64,000 nucleotides of DNA from NCBI RefSeq assembly GCF_036370855.1, contig NC_088098.1:138652721-138716720 (forward strand), in the 5' to 3' direction. The stretch is from Dromaius novaehollandiae (Eukaryota; Chordata; Aves; Casuariiformes; Dromaiidae). The notes beneath the pieces were generated by a model that did no database searches, had not been told where the DNA came from, and saw only the letters and a program-made list of their open reading frames with translations. The translations under genes were made by a program, and so were the position numbers. The stretch's first letter is position 1. Each line of letters starts with the position of its first letter. Positions 10,701 through 22,177 of this stretch are shown piece after piece.

Positions 10701-12097
10701 GTGTTCTGTTCAGCTTACATTTGCCTCTCTCTCTAAAAGTCTAAAAATATTCTTCCTACAGGAAATGTTTTTCATTCTGTTATGTCTTTTGCTTCCCGTA
10801 GGAGGTATTACTTTTAATTTATTGAATAAACCTTTCTGAATTGTATTCCCTTAAGAGCTTAGGCACAATAGAGTCTTTGAGTAAGCTGTCCAAGAGATCT
10901 CACCATCTTCTGTTTTTGGAAGATACACAATCATTTTTTATGTAGTGATTTGAGTCTTCAGGAAAAGCTGACACTTAACATGAAATGGGAAAATTTGGAG
11001 TTAAAGAATGTGGATTAACACATCTGCTATAACTTCTCAAATTTTGTTGTTTTGATCGAACATATGTTTATCCATTCTTAAATCATAAAGAAGTTCCTCC
11101 TCGCTTTTCCTTGCCCTCAATTTTAAAAGAATTCTGGACAATATTTTGATCTCAGTCTCATTATCACAATTTCTTTTGTAAGCGTATGTGTATATAGAAA
11201 GGCAAAATCCTTGTAATATCCTGCTTGGAGGTCAACTATGTTTAGCTGTTAATTTAATGTGGATGACAGGGTAGGGACTGTTATTTGAAAGGAGGCAAAA
11301 AGAGAGACTGGGACAGATTACATTTTCATGCTCCAGAAAAGACCCTATCTATTCTGTCCTAAATTAGAACAATCTAGTTGGTTTTTTTCTTGTGGCTATT
11401 TCATAACATTCATACTGACAAAATATGGTGTGCCTTTTCCTCATTGCATCACTGCTCTTTCTCAGTACTGCTGTGTATCTGCATCTCATGGCACCTCTTG
11501 CAGCAGTGCGCAATGGGTGCATGTGTTACATTTCTTTAGAAGGGAAAAACATGTTCATGAACTATATGAAGTGGACTGCGCCAGAGAGCAGGTACCAAAG
11601 CATAGACAGCTGGGAGAGTTAAATGGCCAAATTGCTTAGATAAATACAATTAAAGTTTTACTTTTTTCAGGAATAATGTGTCTTAATTCTGTATTTATTA
11701 ATAGAATGTGACATAATTAGCAATCAACCTGTGTGGAAGGTTTTAGGGCATTTATTCAGTAGAATAATTAGTAGGATTTATATTTGTAAATTTAAATATT
11801 TGTAAAATCTTTGGTACATGGTACAAAATGTAGGCTTCTTACTCTTTTTGTCTACTTGAGGTCTGAGTGAATACCATTTCTGCCCTTCTTCAAAGCTCAG
11901 ATAAAGATCTTTGTTTCATAAACCTCTCCTCAACAGAAGCAGAATGAGTGTGATGGATGAGCATACTTTTTTTTCTTGCTGTGAACTATGTAACAGAGCT
12001 TCCCACCTCTTTGTTATCCCAAATACATCTAAATTACAGTCTCACATGGATCAGAGGAAAATCAATTAGATACATTAGTGAGTGGTGGAAAGTACAC

Positions 12098-12682
12098 ACT
12101 GTAGAGAGCAACAAGCCTTGCATACTGGGTTGTATGAACAAAAATGTAATCAGCAGGGTGAGTGCACATCTGGAGTACTGGGTCCAGTTTGGGCTCCTCT
12201 GTACAAGGGAGATACTGACAAACTGGAGAGAGTGGAGTGGAGGGCAATCAAGACAGGTAGGGGACTGGAGGGAGCTCTTAATGTACAAGGAAAAGGTGAG
12301 ATTTTTTTCAGCCTAGAGAATAAGGGGAGATGCCATTCCACCTCTGCTACCTAGAGGGGAGCTATGGAGAAGACGAAGCCGGGCTCTTCTCAGTGACGCA
12401 CAGTGACAGAGACAGGAGGCAACTGTCGCAAGGTGCAGCAAGAGAAATTTTGGCTAGATGAAAGGAAAAAAAACCTAATCATAGTAAGAGTGGTTAAGTA
12501 TTGGAATTGGTTGCCTGGAGAGGCTGGGGGGTCTGTATCCTTGGAAGTTTTCAAGACTTGACAGGGCAAGGCCCTGAGGAACCTGATCTAACTTTAAAGT
12601 TGGCCCTGCTCTGAGCAGGAGATTGGACTAGATGACCTCCAGAGGTCCCTTCCAACCTAATTTTTTTCAGTGATTCTGTAAC
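12098..12682 (+). mobile_element. CR1 non-LTR retrotransposon, 5'-truncated 3' end
   Basis: This is the tail of a chicken-repeat-1 (CR1) LINE in sense orientation. The region from about 12150 translates to the C-terminal end of the CR1 ORF2 (SAHLEYWVQFG, then APLYKGDTDKLERVEWRA, the familiar layout of that region). The two pieces lie in different frames, so there is a frameshift and the copy is dead. The 3'UTR is diagnostic: GGACTAGATGACCTCCAGAG followed by GTCCCTTCCAACCT, ending in GATTCTGT around 12672-12679. The 5' boundary is uncertain by some tens of bases. CR1 typically inserts 5'-truncated copies and ends in short ATTCTRTG-like repeats rather than poly(A). Confidence 0.93.
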
Positions 12683-15600
12683 TAAGTATCATTTCTTTCC
12701 ACAGTAGAATCAAAACTCTTTTCCCTTGTACTGTAACATACCTGAGGTGGAATAAATGTTGGTGGGGTTAATGCAGAAAGAATGATGCTCACTAGCTTCA
12801 AAAATTTGAAGTATACTTACAAGAAGAGTGACCTCTTTCATTACATCATTCTCAAAAGTTGTTTCTGCACTAACATTTTGTAGGGCATACTCTATTGTTA
12901 AACTGCAACTATCCTGCTAGTGTATTACAAATGTAAATAAAGTAAGGGTGTTTTTGTAAAGATGTTGGTAAAAAATAATTTAAAAAAAGCCCTTCTCAAG
13001 TTCAAGTGTTTTGCGTAGACAGTTTGACAGTGTTATAGCAGAACTTCTGCAGGGATTTGATGTGATCTTGACTGGCAGAAAAGTTTCAATAACTACTTGC
13101 CAGGTAGGTTTCTTGCCAGCTCAGTTAACTGAACCTGCCTGCATGCATCAGCATTAGGGACCTTGAGCTTATAAAATACATATATGCTGCCTGAGCCAGC
13201 CAGCTCTGAAGTTGAGCTCCACACGCTTTTGTGGGTTATTTCACTTCAGATTTAAAAATACTGAAAATTTTGCAAAAAGAAAAAGTCTTTTCTCTCATGT
13301 TTCATGCTAGCTTAGTGTGCTCGTGACAGTCCTGATGATGCGCTGCCTAAAATGCTTCAATTAAATGCGTTTAGTAAAATTATGCTACAAAGCCATTCAT
13401 GTCAATTTAACTTTTCTTACCTTCATTTTTGTCATCTTCCTGAATGTATTGCAAAGGTAAAAATAACCTGGGAGAGAAACAGCAGAAGAAGGGAAACTGT
13501 CAGAGGTATGCAAGAAGGAAAAGAAATGTGCTGAGCTTTGAACCGGGAATTCCATGAGATACACAGAAAAATAGGTGTGGCAATAGGGCAGTCCATGCTT
13601 CATCTGTATTGTATTACACAGCAGCAGTTTAACCTTATATTGACCTTACAACTTATGAGCTTAAGGGTACAGTTATGTAACTGGGATCAGCCAAAGCTAA
13701 ACTAAACTGGAATAGGCTGATGGGGCCACACAGCCCAGAAAAAGCTAGTACCAAATTGGCTTGCTGAACTAAATGCTTCCCCAGTGCTATTTAAATGGAG
13801 CACAGGGCATAATTTGCTGCTCTTCACAGTGCAGTCGTGGGTTTATTTGAGCTTCTGGAGTACGTTGGTCAACAACTGATCTCCTGCGTCTCTTCACCTT
13901 GTTCTTGAAAAATGATTTCAGCAAGTTTGCATTTGGCTGGCAGAGATTTTGTAAAACAGGTGTGCTTATGAAACTCGGCTGACAGGAGCTTGCCCACAAA
14001 AAGAAACAAAGCCTCGATTGCTTTGAGTCCTAACCTCTTCCAGTCCCTGTGAGTATGTTTTGCCATCAACGGACATGAAGGTAAAAAGAGAAAAATGGAG
14101 GCTGTGGAGTATGGCTGTGTGGCTGAAATAAAGGGAAATAAGGAAAGGGAGAAGAACAAAACAAAATAAGAAATCAGCGGCTAACTAAAGCAACTCTAAG
14201 GGCAGAAAATAGGATTGCTACTGAAGAACTACCACAGCTGGAAAGAGAAGAGCTGTTGACTCCCTTCTGTTTTAGCAGCCCTGTCAAGTCTCACTCTCAG
14301 TAGGAAATCCTAGTTTGCCTCTACTTCCCCAGCCCTCGTTTCTGCCCAGGAGCCCCTTGGCCCTGGGGGGCAGTCCTGTGGCTGCTCCACGCTTCTGGAC
14401 TGACTGTGCCTGCCATGCGATCTTGGTGCAAGAGAAGCTCCCACCGGTGGTGTAGTTTTGGTAAGATGAAAAGTCGGTATTTTTTGAGCCTACTCAGAGG
14501 TGGAATAGTCCCTTCTGGCTGCCATATTGCATTGCACTCTCTGAATAGTTCTCACCATCATCTCTAATGATAAGATTTTCAGAAGCAGCTCAGTCTCTTT
14601 GGAAGATGGACCTTAAGCTCCTAGATCATTTAGGAAGTTTTAAAAATCTTACTCTAGCTCCTTACTTTTTGCTATACTAAATAGAGCCTCCTTCCTTCCT
14701 TCTTCCTTCCCAGAGGAAAATCTCTGTAATAATGAGGTCTTCCACACAACTGAATAGCATTTTTAGCAGTAAAGGGTCTTATATATGTCCATATGTCTTT
14801 TTGAGATGTTTCTGATTTTAGTTGCATTTTCAACTTCACTTGTTTGAGTTGTTTCTGTAAATGTTTTCATGTTCTCTGTGCTTGCGTTGTGGTGATTACT
14901 GTGTGTTTCAGCACAACTTGCTACATTATGTTGCTTTCTATTATCATTTGTTATTTTCAGCTTGTGGCTGAGTTGCTACTAACTTTTCAGAGATATGTCT
15001 TGAGACTCTATCAATGCATTATTAGATTCCAAATATATGCACTTTATTTCTTTAATCCAGTGACATCTAGCTTATACACTTTGATGATAACTGGAAATTC
15101 TGATTTCCATAGAGTGCAGGATCTGGCATAATTGCAGAATTACAAAGAGAAGATTTGCTCTTCTTTGATAACTCATTCCATCCCTGTGATAGCTCACTTA
15201 GAGGATGCACTTGGTGAGCTATGCTGCAGTGCTGTGTTTTTCAAACAGAGTTTGCTCTCTGGGAGTCTTTTGGAAACAAAGCTCCCTGGTGTTTAGATAC
15301 TGGGTCTGAAGTGTTGGTTGTTTGAGACAAACTCACTGAAAGCTGGATACTGCCTTGCTTTCTGTGGAGGAAATCCTTCCCGTATCTTCAGGGCTGCAGA
15401 AGTCTGCAGCTCCAGCAGAGCCAGTGAGGTAGGAGGAGTGGGTAGAGAAGAGAGTGGTTTTACAGCCTGATCTATATTGCCTGTGCTCCACAAAGGCCAG
15501 GTTTTACACCATGTCTTCTGAATCGGGATGACTGGTGTAGAGAACAGAGAATGCACTCATTGCTTTGCAGATTGAAGAGCTGTTGCACCCTGGAAATAGA

Positions 15601-15929
15601 GATACAGGAGCAGTGAGGGCTGTGCATCCTTATAGTCACTCCAGCAGCTGTGGCTACAAAATCTCTTATGGTCTCAGCTGGCAGGACATCTTTCCTAAAT
15701 GTTTTCAGCTCTTGGAGACCCTTCTTCTAGACCAAATCCAGCTACTTCAGCTTGGTATTCAAAATGAGGTTTAGCCATTTACCTTGTTTTGTGACTAGGG
15801 ACAGCAGTCTTATGGTGACATCTGAATTTGAGTTGAAAAGCGTGAGATCCCTGCAGTGGATTATATATTTCTGGCTTCCTTACAGTTTTCTGAAAAATAT
15901 TCCTTTGGTTCAGATAAAGGCATTTATTT
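12683..15929. other. Intronic DNA, no gene seen
   Basis: This is mixed AT-rich intron. A somewhat GC-richer patch lies around 14270-14450 and a CT-rich CTTCCTTCC stretch around 14690-14711. I found no exon, hairpin or identifiable repeat that I would defend. Confidence 0.65.
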
Positions 15930-16654
15930 AATGAGCATATTGCTGGGCTAGAGGGTGGCTGGCCCCTTTAATTAAAATAGCACCAAAGCCTTTGTAGGAA
16001 GGCAGGAGCTCTTCTTGTGCTGGACCTAACTCGGACAGATGTACCGGAAGTGAAGGGGGATGAGGGAGTGTGGTTAGCAACATCTGGGGTGAATAAAAAC
16101 AATGCTGGCAGGGAACAACTAGTTGGGATCTTCCCAAGGACGATGTGGAAGATTCCTGTTGAAGACTGAGAGTGGGGGGAGCTACAAAGGGACTTGATTG
16201 CTGACCCCCCTGAAAAGGAACTCCAAGACTAGCAGAGGCTGAAGGCAGAAGAGCAAAGGGAGGTTGGCTTGGTGTGTTCCTTGGAGCAGCAATAAAGGGC
16301 CAGAGAAGCGAGGAGGGGTGTTTCCTCCCTTGGCGATAAGGTGGACCTGGGGGCTCGAGATGGTGGTGCTGCAAATGCACCTCCCCTCAAGTCCAAAAAA
16401 CCCCCAACCCACCAAAAACAAGAAGACAATGGGTCCTTCCCAAATGGAGAGACTGAGAAGCCCTGCTGTGGAGGGCAGGAGACATTTGGGAAGGAAGTAC
16501 TGGGATGACTGGAGAGAGATCTGCCGACCACTGAGGGCAGATAGAGGACACTGTAACTGAGGTCCCTGTTGTGGTGATGTTGTGTTTGGGCTCAAAGGAC
16601 TATGTATGTTGTGGGATAAGTGGCTGAGATGCTGAGGCTTGCTGTCAGGGCCCT

Positions 16655-16675
16655 GAGGGCACCCCCTGGTCCCAA
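16655..16675 (-). promoter_or_regulatory. CTCF-like motif
   Basis: On the minus strand the sequence reads GGGACCAGGGGGTGCCCTC, which keeps the CCAGGGGG(C/T)G core of the CTCF consensus. It lies at the start of the GC-rich block, and transposon-derived CTCF sites are known in vertebrates. This is a motif match only. Confidence 0.4.
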
Positions 16676-16857
16676 TGGTCCTGACCAGCCTCACCTGGGG
16701 CCTCCCGCACCCCTGCCCAGGACCCAGGGGCTTGGCCTGGGGCTGCCGCTCCTTCTGTCAGCTGTGCCAGAGGAGCACCCAGTCTCCAGCTCCATGCCTG
16801 TTCCCAGCCATGGACCTGGCTGATCCAGGCCCCGACCCGCGGACTGATTTCCTGGCC

Positions 16858-17050
16858 TGACCTCAGCCCTGCCTCATCACTGCAGCCTTGCCTGGCCATC
16901 CTGGGACCTGATCCTGGCCTGCCCTGCAGATTGACCTCTCCGCTTGACCTCAGGCCTGCCTCTTCACCGTGGTATGGCCTTATGAGCTGGGCTCCTGGGT
17001 GGACCTGGCCACCACCTCTGGGTCTGCCTTGCTTGTGCCCTGCAGGACTA
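16858..17050. repeat. Degenerate ~87-bp internal tandem units
   Basis: TGACCTCAGCCCTGCCTCAT (from 16858) recurs as TGACCTCAGGCCTGCCTCTT at 16945, an 87-base step. What follows each copy is also loosely similar (CCTGG...CTGCCCTGCAG then CCTGG...GTGCCCTGCAGG). This points to an old duplication inside the GC-rich block. Confidence 0.5.
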
Positions 17051-18271
17051 GGCCCTGCTTGGCTGGGTTACCCCTCTGCTCCCAACTCGCCTTCTCGGCC
17101 CTTGCTGCTCCCTGGCACTCGCAATATTTAGCAAAGACTATTCTGTGCAGTAGTCAAGTGTTCTAGGCAGTGATTTTACAAGTCTTAATGCAGGCTGGAG
17201 TTGAACCCCTGAGGAAGGAATTTGTGGATAGCATCTCTGCATTATTGCGCCTGTGGTGAGGGGTGATTGCTTAGCAGAGCTGGGTTGATTGTGGCTGATG
17301 GGAGGAAGGGGAAGAGTTTAGGAGCGCTATAAGGGAAAATCAAAGCAGAGGTGCTTGGGGATGGTTGGTGTTATGAAATGCAGGGAAATTAGTTAATTTG
17401 TGTGACAAGATGCTTTGCCTATTGTGCATATCATATATATATATATTTTGCTTTCTGAATGTGCAAACAGTGTCGGAGCCGTTACTCTGTGTGGAAAATG
17501 TTTCGTGTTCTGGGATCTTTCCTTTCTGTGAAGCATCGCCAGGTGGAAAAATGTTAGTTTAACCATTTAACAACAGTCTAATTAAATCTGAAGTCCAAGC
17601 TACTAAAAAGCTGCATGTTATCTATACATAATTTCTATTTACATGGAAATGGAAATGTTCCTGGACTTCTACCCAGAAAAAAGATCTGTAAAATACACCT
17701 TTACCTAGTAATGTATCTCTCTCAGTAATAAGTCAAGATTTTATTGTCTGTCCCTTTCTTCATTCTGTCAGGAAACATCTCTCTGCAAGTGAGGCGCTCC
17801 AAAAGAGGGTGGATACAGTTCATAGTAGTAAAGTTTATGCTCCTCGGACATGTGTTTGAATTCTCAGTGTTGTAAATCAGTGGAATATTGCTTTATATTC
17901 CAACACGGTAACTCCACTGTTGCGTATGTCACCACATCAGTGACTACAGTGCATAATTCAAATGGCATTAGGTGTCATTACCAAACTCTGCCAGATGCCA
18001 TTTACTGAGGAACTTCCACAACAAGAAGGCATGTGAACTGTTAGGAGATCAAATAGTTGGATGTCACTTGCCTCCAGAGAACTGGAGGGCTTTTGCCTTT
18101 ACTTCAGAGTGATTTATGTACTCTTTGCTCAACTGGTGCAAGATCAATGTGTAGAAAAGAATCTAACATGATGAATAGGGAAGAAATGAAGAAATATTCT
18201 TTTAATTTTTTTCTATGCTTTGTATTAGGATAACTCTGGAAATACTCTGTTTATGGTTTTGTTGTTCCCAG

Positions 18272-18397
18272 CTTTTTAGGAAAAATTTGAACAAAAGAAT
18301 TGAGGCAGTGCTCAAGACCATTGAGAGAGAGATGAATTTACTCAGCAAGGAGAAGGACCAGCTGCAGATCTTACTGCTGGGACTAAGCAAGCTGTTG
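18272..18397 (+). other. Open frame with coiled-coil character behind a good splice acceptor; possible exon remnant
   Basis: A polypyrimidine stretch (TTTTGTTGTTCCCAG) ends at 18271. Directly after it an open frame reads LFRKNLNKRIEAVLK, then TIEREMNLLSKEKDQLQ, then ILLLGLSKLL. Hydrophobic residues fall in a heptad pattern (L, I, V, I, L, L, L, L), which is rare in random translations. No good splice donor ends it; the frame instead runs into another acceptor-like C/T tract near 18400-18420 and then the TTTA repeat. I do not recognise the protein. It could be a decayed exon, a transposon coding remnant, or chance. Confidence 0.25.
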
Positions 18398-18459
18398 CCC
18401 TTCTTTTCTTCCTCCCCTAGTGTTATGGATTGGGGCTACATCCACCTCTGCAAGAACTT

Positions 18460-18486
18460 TTATTTATTTATTTATTTATTTATTTA
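18460..18486. repeat. (TTTA)n microsatellite
   Basis: About six and a half uninterrupted TTTA units. Likely length-polymorphic. Confidence 0.9.
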
Positions 18487-18545
18487 CTGTATGCATAGCT
18501 TGCATGCTTCTTAGAGTATCTTTTGAGTCGCTCCCAACAAGTAGG

Positions 18546-18580
18546 GCAGAACCAGTGGGCAGGTGATTGCCTGGTTCTGT
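18546..18580. repeat. Inverted repeat with 9-bp perfect arms
   Basis: CAGAACCAG (18547-18555) and CTGGTTCTG (18571-18579) are exact reverse complements, separated by 15 bases. The separating bases can partly pair (GGCA/TGCC) in an alternative register. A small stem-loop of unknown meaning. Confidence 0.6.
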
Positions 18581-21500
18581 GGAGCTGCCTGGGGGGGTGG
18601 CTCATCAGAGTGTGGGAATAGGCAAGGCTAGAAATATTGGAGCTGCAGATGAGCCTGTGGATTTGGTGACTAACCCACGCAAGAGCAAGAGAAGTTTCTG
18701 TTGTGAGGACTGGGTCTTGGTGCCTGTGCCACACTGCCCTACTGAGGAGGGCAGCATTGCAGTTGGTATGATTTGGGGTGTGCTGCTGTGTGTTCCCCTG
18801 AGCAGGGGGGAGATGCTGCATTAGTTATTTCTGGAAGCTACACAGCCTACAGAAATTATATTTAGTTCTTAGATAACTGGTTTAAACTGGGATTATACCC
18901 AAATTAGAGACAACAGGGTAAAGCTGAGTGACAAGAGTGTCTGAGTCTTCCCTGACTGTATTGGGTTGAGGGACGGAAATTGGCATCAGCAGCATAAAAT
19001 GCATTACAGAGTCCAGGGGATCTGTGTGAGGATCCTTGAAGCTGTGGTGGCTTTGCATTGTAAATGTGATTTTTATATTACTGTAGTGCCTTAGTACCCT
19101 ATTTACAGACTAGGATGTCACTGTGCAAGATGGTATATAAACATAATACTTTTTTTTCCTCCTCACATGAATTTTACAGGGGAAAAGAGACAACAGATAG
19201 ACACAGTTGCATTAGGAACCATGCGAAAACTATTTGTAGTAGCCTGGGCATACCAGGGCCATTGCTAAGTTTTGGAGAGTCTTAACATGTAGGAATTAAT
19301 GAGTTAATGGTACAGGTATTTGTGGGGAATTTCTCCTAAGTATGAGGATTAATGAGGGAGAAGGAGTGAAGTTTCCAGAGCACATAAGTGGGTAAAAGAG
19401 ACTTGATGTGGTGGAATGAATGTAGGCAGGAACTGAGGAGGACAGATCGGATGGGGCAAATTAAAAGAAGGGATATGTTTAACATTTGACATAGTAACAG
19501 ACTGAGATTGAATAGAAGGCTACGTAGAAAAAGGTGGTGTCATCAAAGCCAAATAGTCTCTGCAGCAGCATTCTGGATGAATATCAGTAGAGGAGTATAG
19601 CATTTGGAAAGGCCAGGAAAAAGAATGCCACAGCCATTGAGATGCTAAAAGTCTGCATCAGATTTTTAGCTGGGTTTTGTATTGAAAGAGCTGTATGTGG
19701 AGAGTCTTGCACAGAAAGGTGACTTAGCACCTGGCAACTGCAGAGGGGAAGAGGAATACTACATCATGGTCATCTTTGTTGTCTTCTCTCCTCCCTTTCC
19801 ACCAGAGGTATCAAATTTTCCCTGCGTCTTGGATAGTGTGTTGAGAAGCGGAGTGGAGCATGGTGTAAAGGTCACTAGTCTAAGCTGGGAAGGCGACGTG
19901 GTGCAGTGCTGCTATGCTGGATCTGCTCAGGTCCCGAAGTAGTTCAGCTGTAGTTCTGCAGTGCTGTACCCAGGCTAATAAATCTAAGAAAATCTAGTAA
20001 TCTCTTGAGCAGAGGGTGCCAGGTACTAGGGTTCAGTAGTAATAAATGAAAAGTAAATGAATTTAAGTAGCAGTCTAGTTTTATCTCTACACTAAGTTTG
20101 TTTCAGTAGCATTTGCTAAACGTGACTGGAATATTGGATTGTGCTTATCATGTGATGGGACGTGCATCACATGGAGTTTGACAGGGAGTTTGACATCCCT
20201 TACAAGTGAGATTACCCAGAGGTGAAGCATAAAAAGAAATTCAGCTATTGTCCCTGTACTGATAACTCACAGCCCCATCTGTCTTCTCTCCCAACTGGAA
20301 ACTCTGGCTGGCTCACTGATAACCCCTTGCCTGGGGGAATTTTACTCTCCTTCCTGAGATGTGTCTTACAGTCTTCTTTCTTGATCCCTGTAGGCACTGT
20401 TGTTACCCTTTCTGTCTATTGACAAAGAGACATTGCCATCAAAAAGTCTTGGTGAACGATACTGGTAGGCTCACTGTCTAATTCTTTTTGTTTGGAAGTT
20501 ACTCAGTTTATTCCAACTACCTTTTACAATGTTTTCTTTGTGCACTAAATGTCTGAATGGAGAGCTGACATTTTGCTGTGAATTATTAACACTTACCTAA
20601 CAGGTGCTTACACATGTTTGCCTTGAAACTTAACTCTGTAATACTATCTGAAAACACTGAGCTTAAGCCTGTACTTTAACAAAGAGTACAGATGAGGTAC
20701 GAGAAAGATGGCACTGCCATATTTATTTATACGTATGTATTATATACAATTACTTATATATAGCAGTTGTGTCAAGCCTCCTGCAATGTTGTTAAATCTG
20801 CACATCTGAGTTTCTTATCTTTTCATTGTGGCCACTTAACTACTTCTGAACTCTTACTCTGTCAGCAAGACTTAGATGTCTGCATTAATTGTAAACCTCT
20901 TCTCTAAACAGCTTCTGTATAGTTTCTCTGTGTGAAGAGCAAACTAACCTCCAGCCATATGCAATACTCTGGAGAACTTTATTACCTGCAGTACCATTTC
21001 TGCCTATACCCAGTACTGGACAGCAGCAGCCTGTGTGGTAGAAACCAGGGCAGAGCTTTGGTCTTCTTCAGCTCCTCAGCCAGCTGATGAGGAGAGGTAC
21101 ACCCCAGAAGTGTGCAACTATCTTTTGGATGGATGCCTTCATGTTCTTGGTTCAATATCTTTTTGGGGACAGACTATCAAGCTTCCACCTTGTACGATCA
21201 TTAATAACCTCTGACAAGGAAGTTGCTGGATATTATAGCCATGGTTGCAATATACAATTCTTGGTCCTGATCCTGATCCTGCTACTCTCCAGAATTGTCT
21301 TCATTACCAATCCAGAGTTTCCTTCTATGAGAATTTGAAGAGGCAGACAATTTCAGTAAAAATTGGCTTTGCAGTAGCCACTTCTTAGTACTGGAAAAAA
21401 GAGAGGAGGAAAAATCCAACAAAACCACCAGAAGTTGAAGACCCAGTCTCCATTTAAGAGGGCCAGAGGTCTTGTTTGGAAATGCAAGCTCAGGATGGTC

Positions 21501-21920
21501 CTGAGAAGATGACTTAATTTGTATCTCTTGCCTTGGAAAATGCTTATTTCTGTGCTTTGATTAGATCCTTGTATGGAAATTTCAGACTGGAGCAGCCAGC
21601 TTCTAATTCAGGGTTCAATATTTCAGCCTTGTTACAGCACAGATGGCTTCCACAGAAGTCCTTGCACTGGTAGTTAGCCATTACCAAGAGGGGTCTAATG
21701 ATTTACCTTTACCTGAACAAACGTCTCATAAAGGACAGCCGAAAGGATCAAGTGGCAGATGCAATGAAGCCTTCCCTGACAACAGAAAATTTGTTGTGTT
21801 GGAGGTAAATGCACAGAAATCTCACCCACCCTTTTCTGTACAACGCTTGCAGTTCATAGGGGCAGTTCTGGACTCTCAGGCTTAGCACTCATAGGATTAC
21901 TTTGAGGTGTTGGTGGCACT

Positions 21921-21976
21921 GTTGAGATAGCCCAGCACTTGTACCCCAGTTGAGATAGCCCAGTACTTGTACAACA
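21921..21976. repeat. 28-bp tandem duplication, two copies
   Basis: Both copies start GTTGAGATAGCCCAG and continue with CACTTGTACCCCA (21936-21948) or TACTTGTACAACA (21964-21976). They differ at only a few bases, so the duplication is fairly recent. It lies about 195 bases before the splice-site pair at 22171/22172. Confidence 0.9.
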
Positions 21977-22143
21977 TGCCTAGCTGTCCTTGAGCCCCCC
22001 TGCCTTATGTGACCGCATGCGACCCCCGCACTCCCTGCAGGGCCTGCATGCGCCGCCTGTGCCGTCTGCTAGATGGCAGCTGTTCAGAGCAGGCTGGAAA
22101 GCCTCTTCATTGGAGGCAGGTGTGAGCAAGGTACCCAGAACAC

Positions 22144-22177
22144 TGCTGCTCCACCTCTTTTCCCTGCCCAGGTGAGT
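22144..22177 (+). other. Candidate recursive splice site (3'ss-AG|GTGAGT)
   Basis: The C/T-rich run CTCTTTTCCCTGCCCAG ends at 22171 and is followed at once by GTGAGT, a near-perfect 5' splice site. A joined acceptor and donor with no exon between is the form of a recursive splice site, which lets a long intron be removed in steps. The other reading is that CCCAG is the end of an alternative exon whose body is the locally GC-richer DNA from about 21990. Both readings need RNA evidence. Confidence 0.4.

Larger units (their letters stand above)
2161..12097. other. Intronic DNA, no gene seen
   Basis: This is AT-rich intron with no recognised exon. Within it I note a 17-bp tandem dyad (3767-3800), an old palindromic repeat copy (5219-5280), a perfect hairpin (7755-7778) and a cluster of donor-like sites (8937-8960). 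The remaining open frames are short and show no protein-like conservation that I recognise. Confidence 0.7.
16560..17130. mobile_element. GC-rich block, probably an old transposon or LTR fragment of unknown family
   Basis: GC content jumps here from the intron background and the text becomes internally repetitive, with CCTGGCCTGACCTCAGCC-like phrases and many CTGCC/CCTGG strings. The edges are fairly sharp: near 16560 upstream, and at GGCACTCGCAATATTTAGC (about 17113) downstream. It does not encode a recognisable protein. The GC-rich, exon-free, sharply bounded form resembles LTRs of avian endogenous retroviruses, but I could not confirm terminal TG...CA repeats, a target-site duplication or a family. 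A more moderately GC-rich purine-rich flank from about 15930 may belong to it. Confidence 0.4.
17131..22170. other. Intronic DNA with minor features, no confirmed gene
   Basis: This is AT-rich intron. It contains a short (AT)n near 17430-17450, a coiled-coil-like open frame (18272-18397), a (TTTA)n microsatellite, a hairpin (18546-18580) and a 28-bp tandem duplication (21921-21976). Nothing else in it looks like an exon or known repeat. Confidence 0.65.

Noticed and set aside
9718..13033. 16-base identity GACAGTTTGACAGTGT at 9719 and 13018
   Set aside because: One exact 16-mer match in either orientation is about what chance gives in 64 kb, and the flanks do not align.
15928..16694. Minus-strand frames of 150 and 170 codons
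   Set aside because: No recognisable domain, Ser/Pro/Leu-rich translation, and they overlap in different frames in the flank of a transposon-like block.
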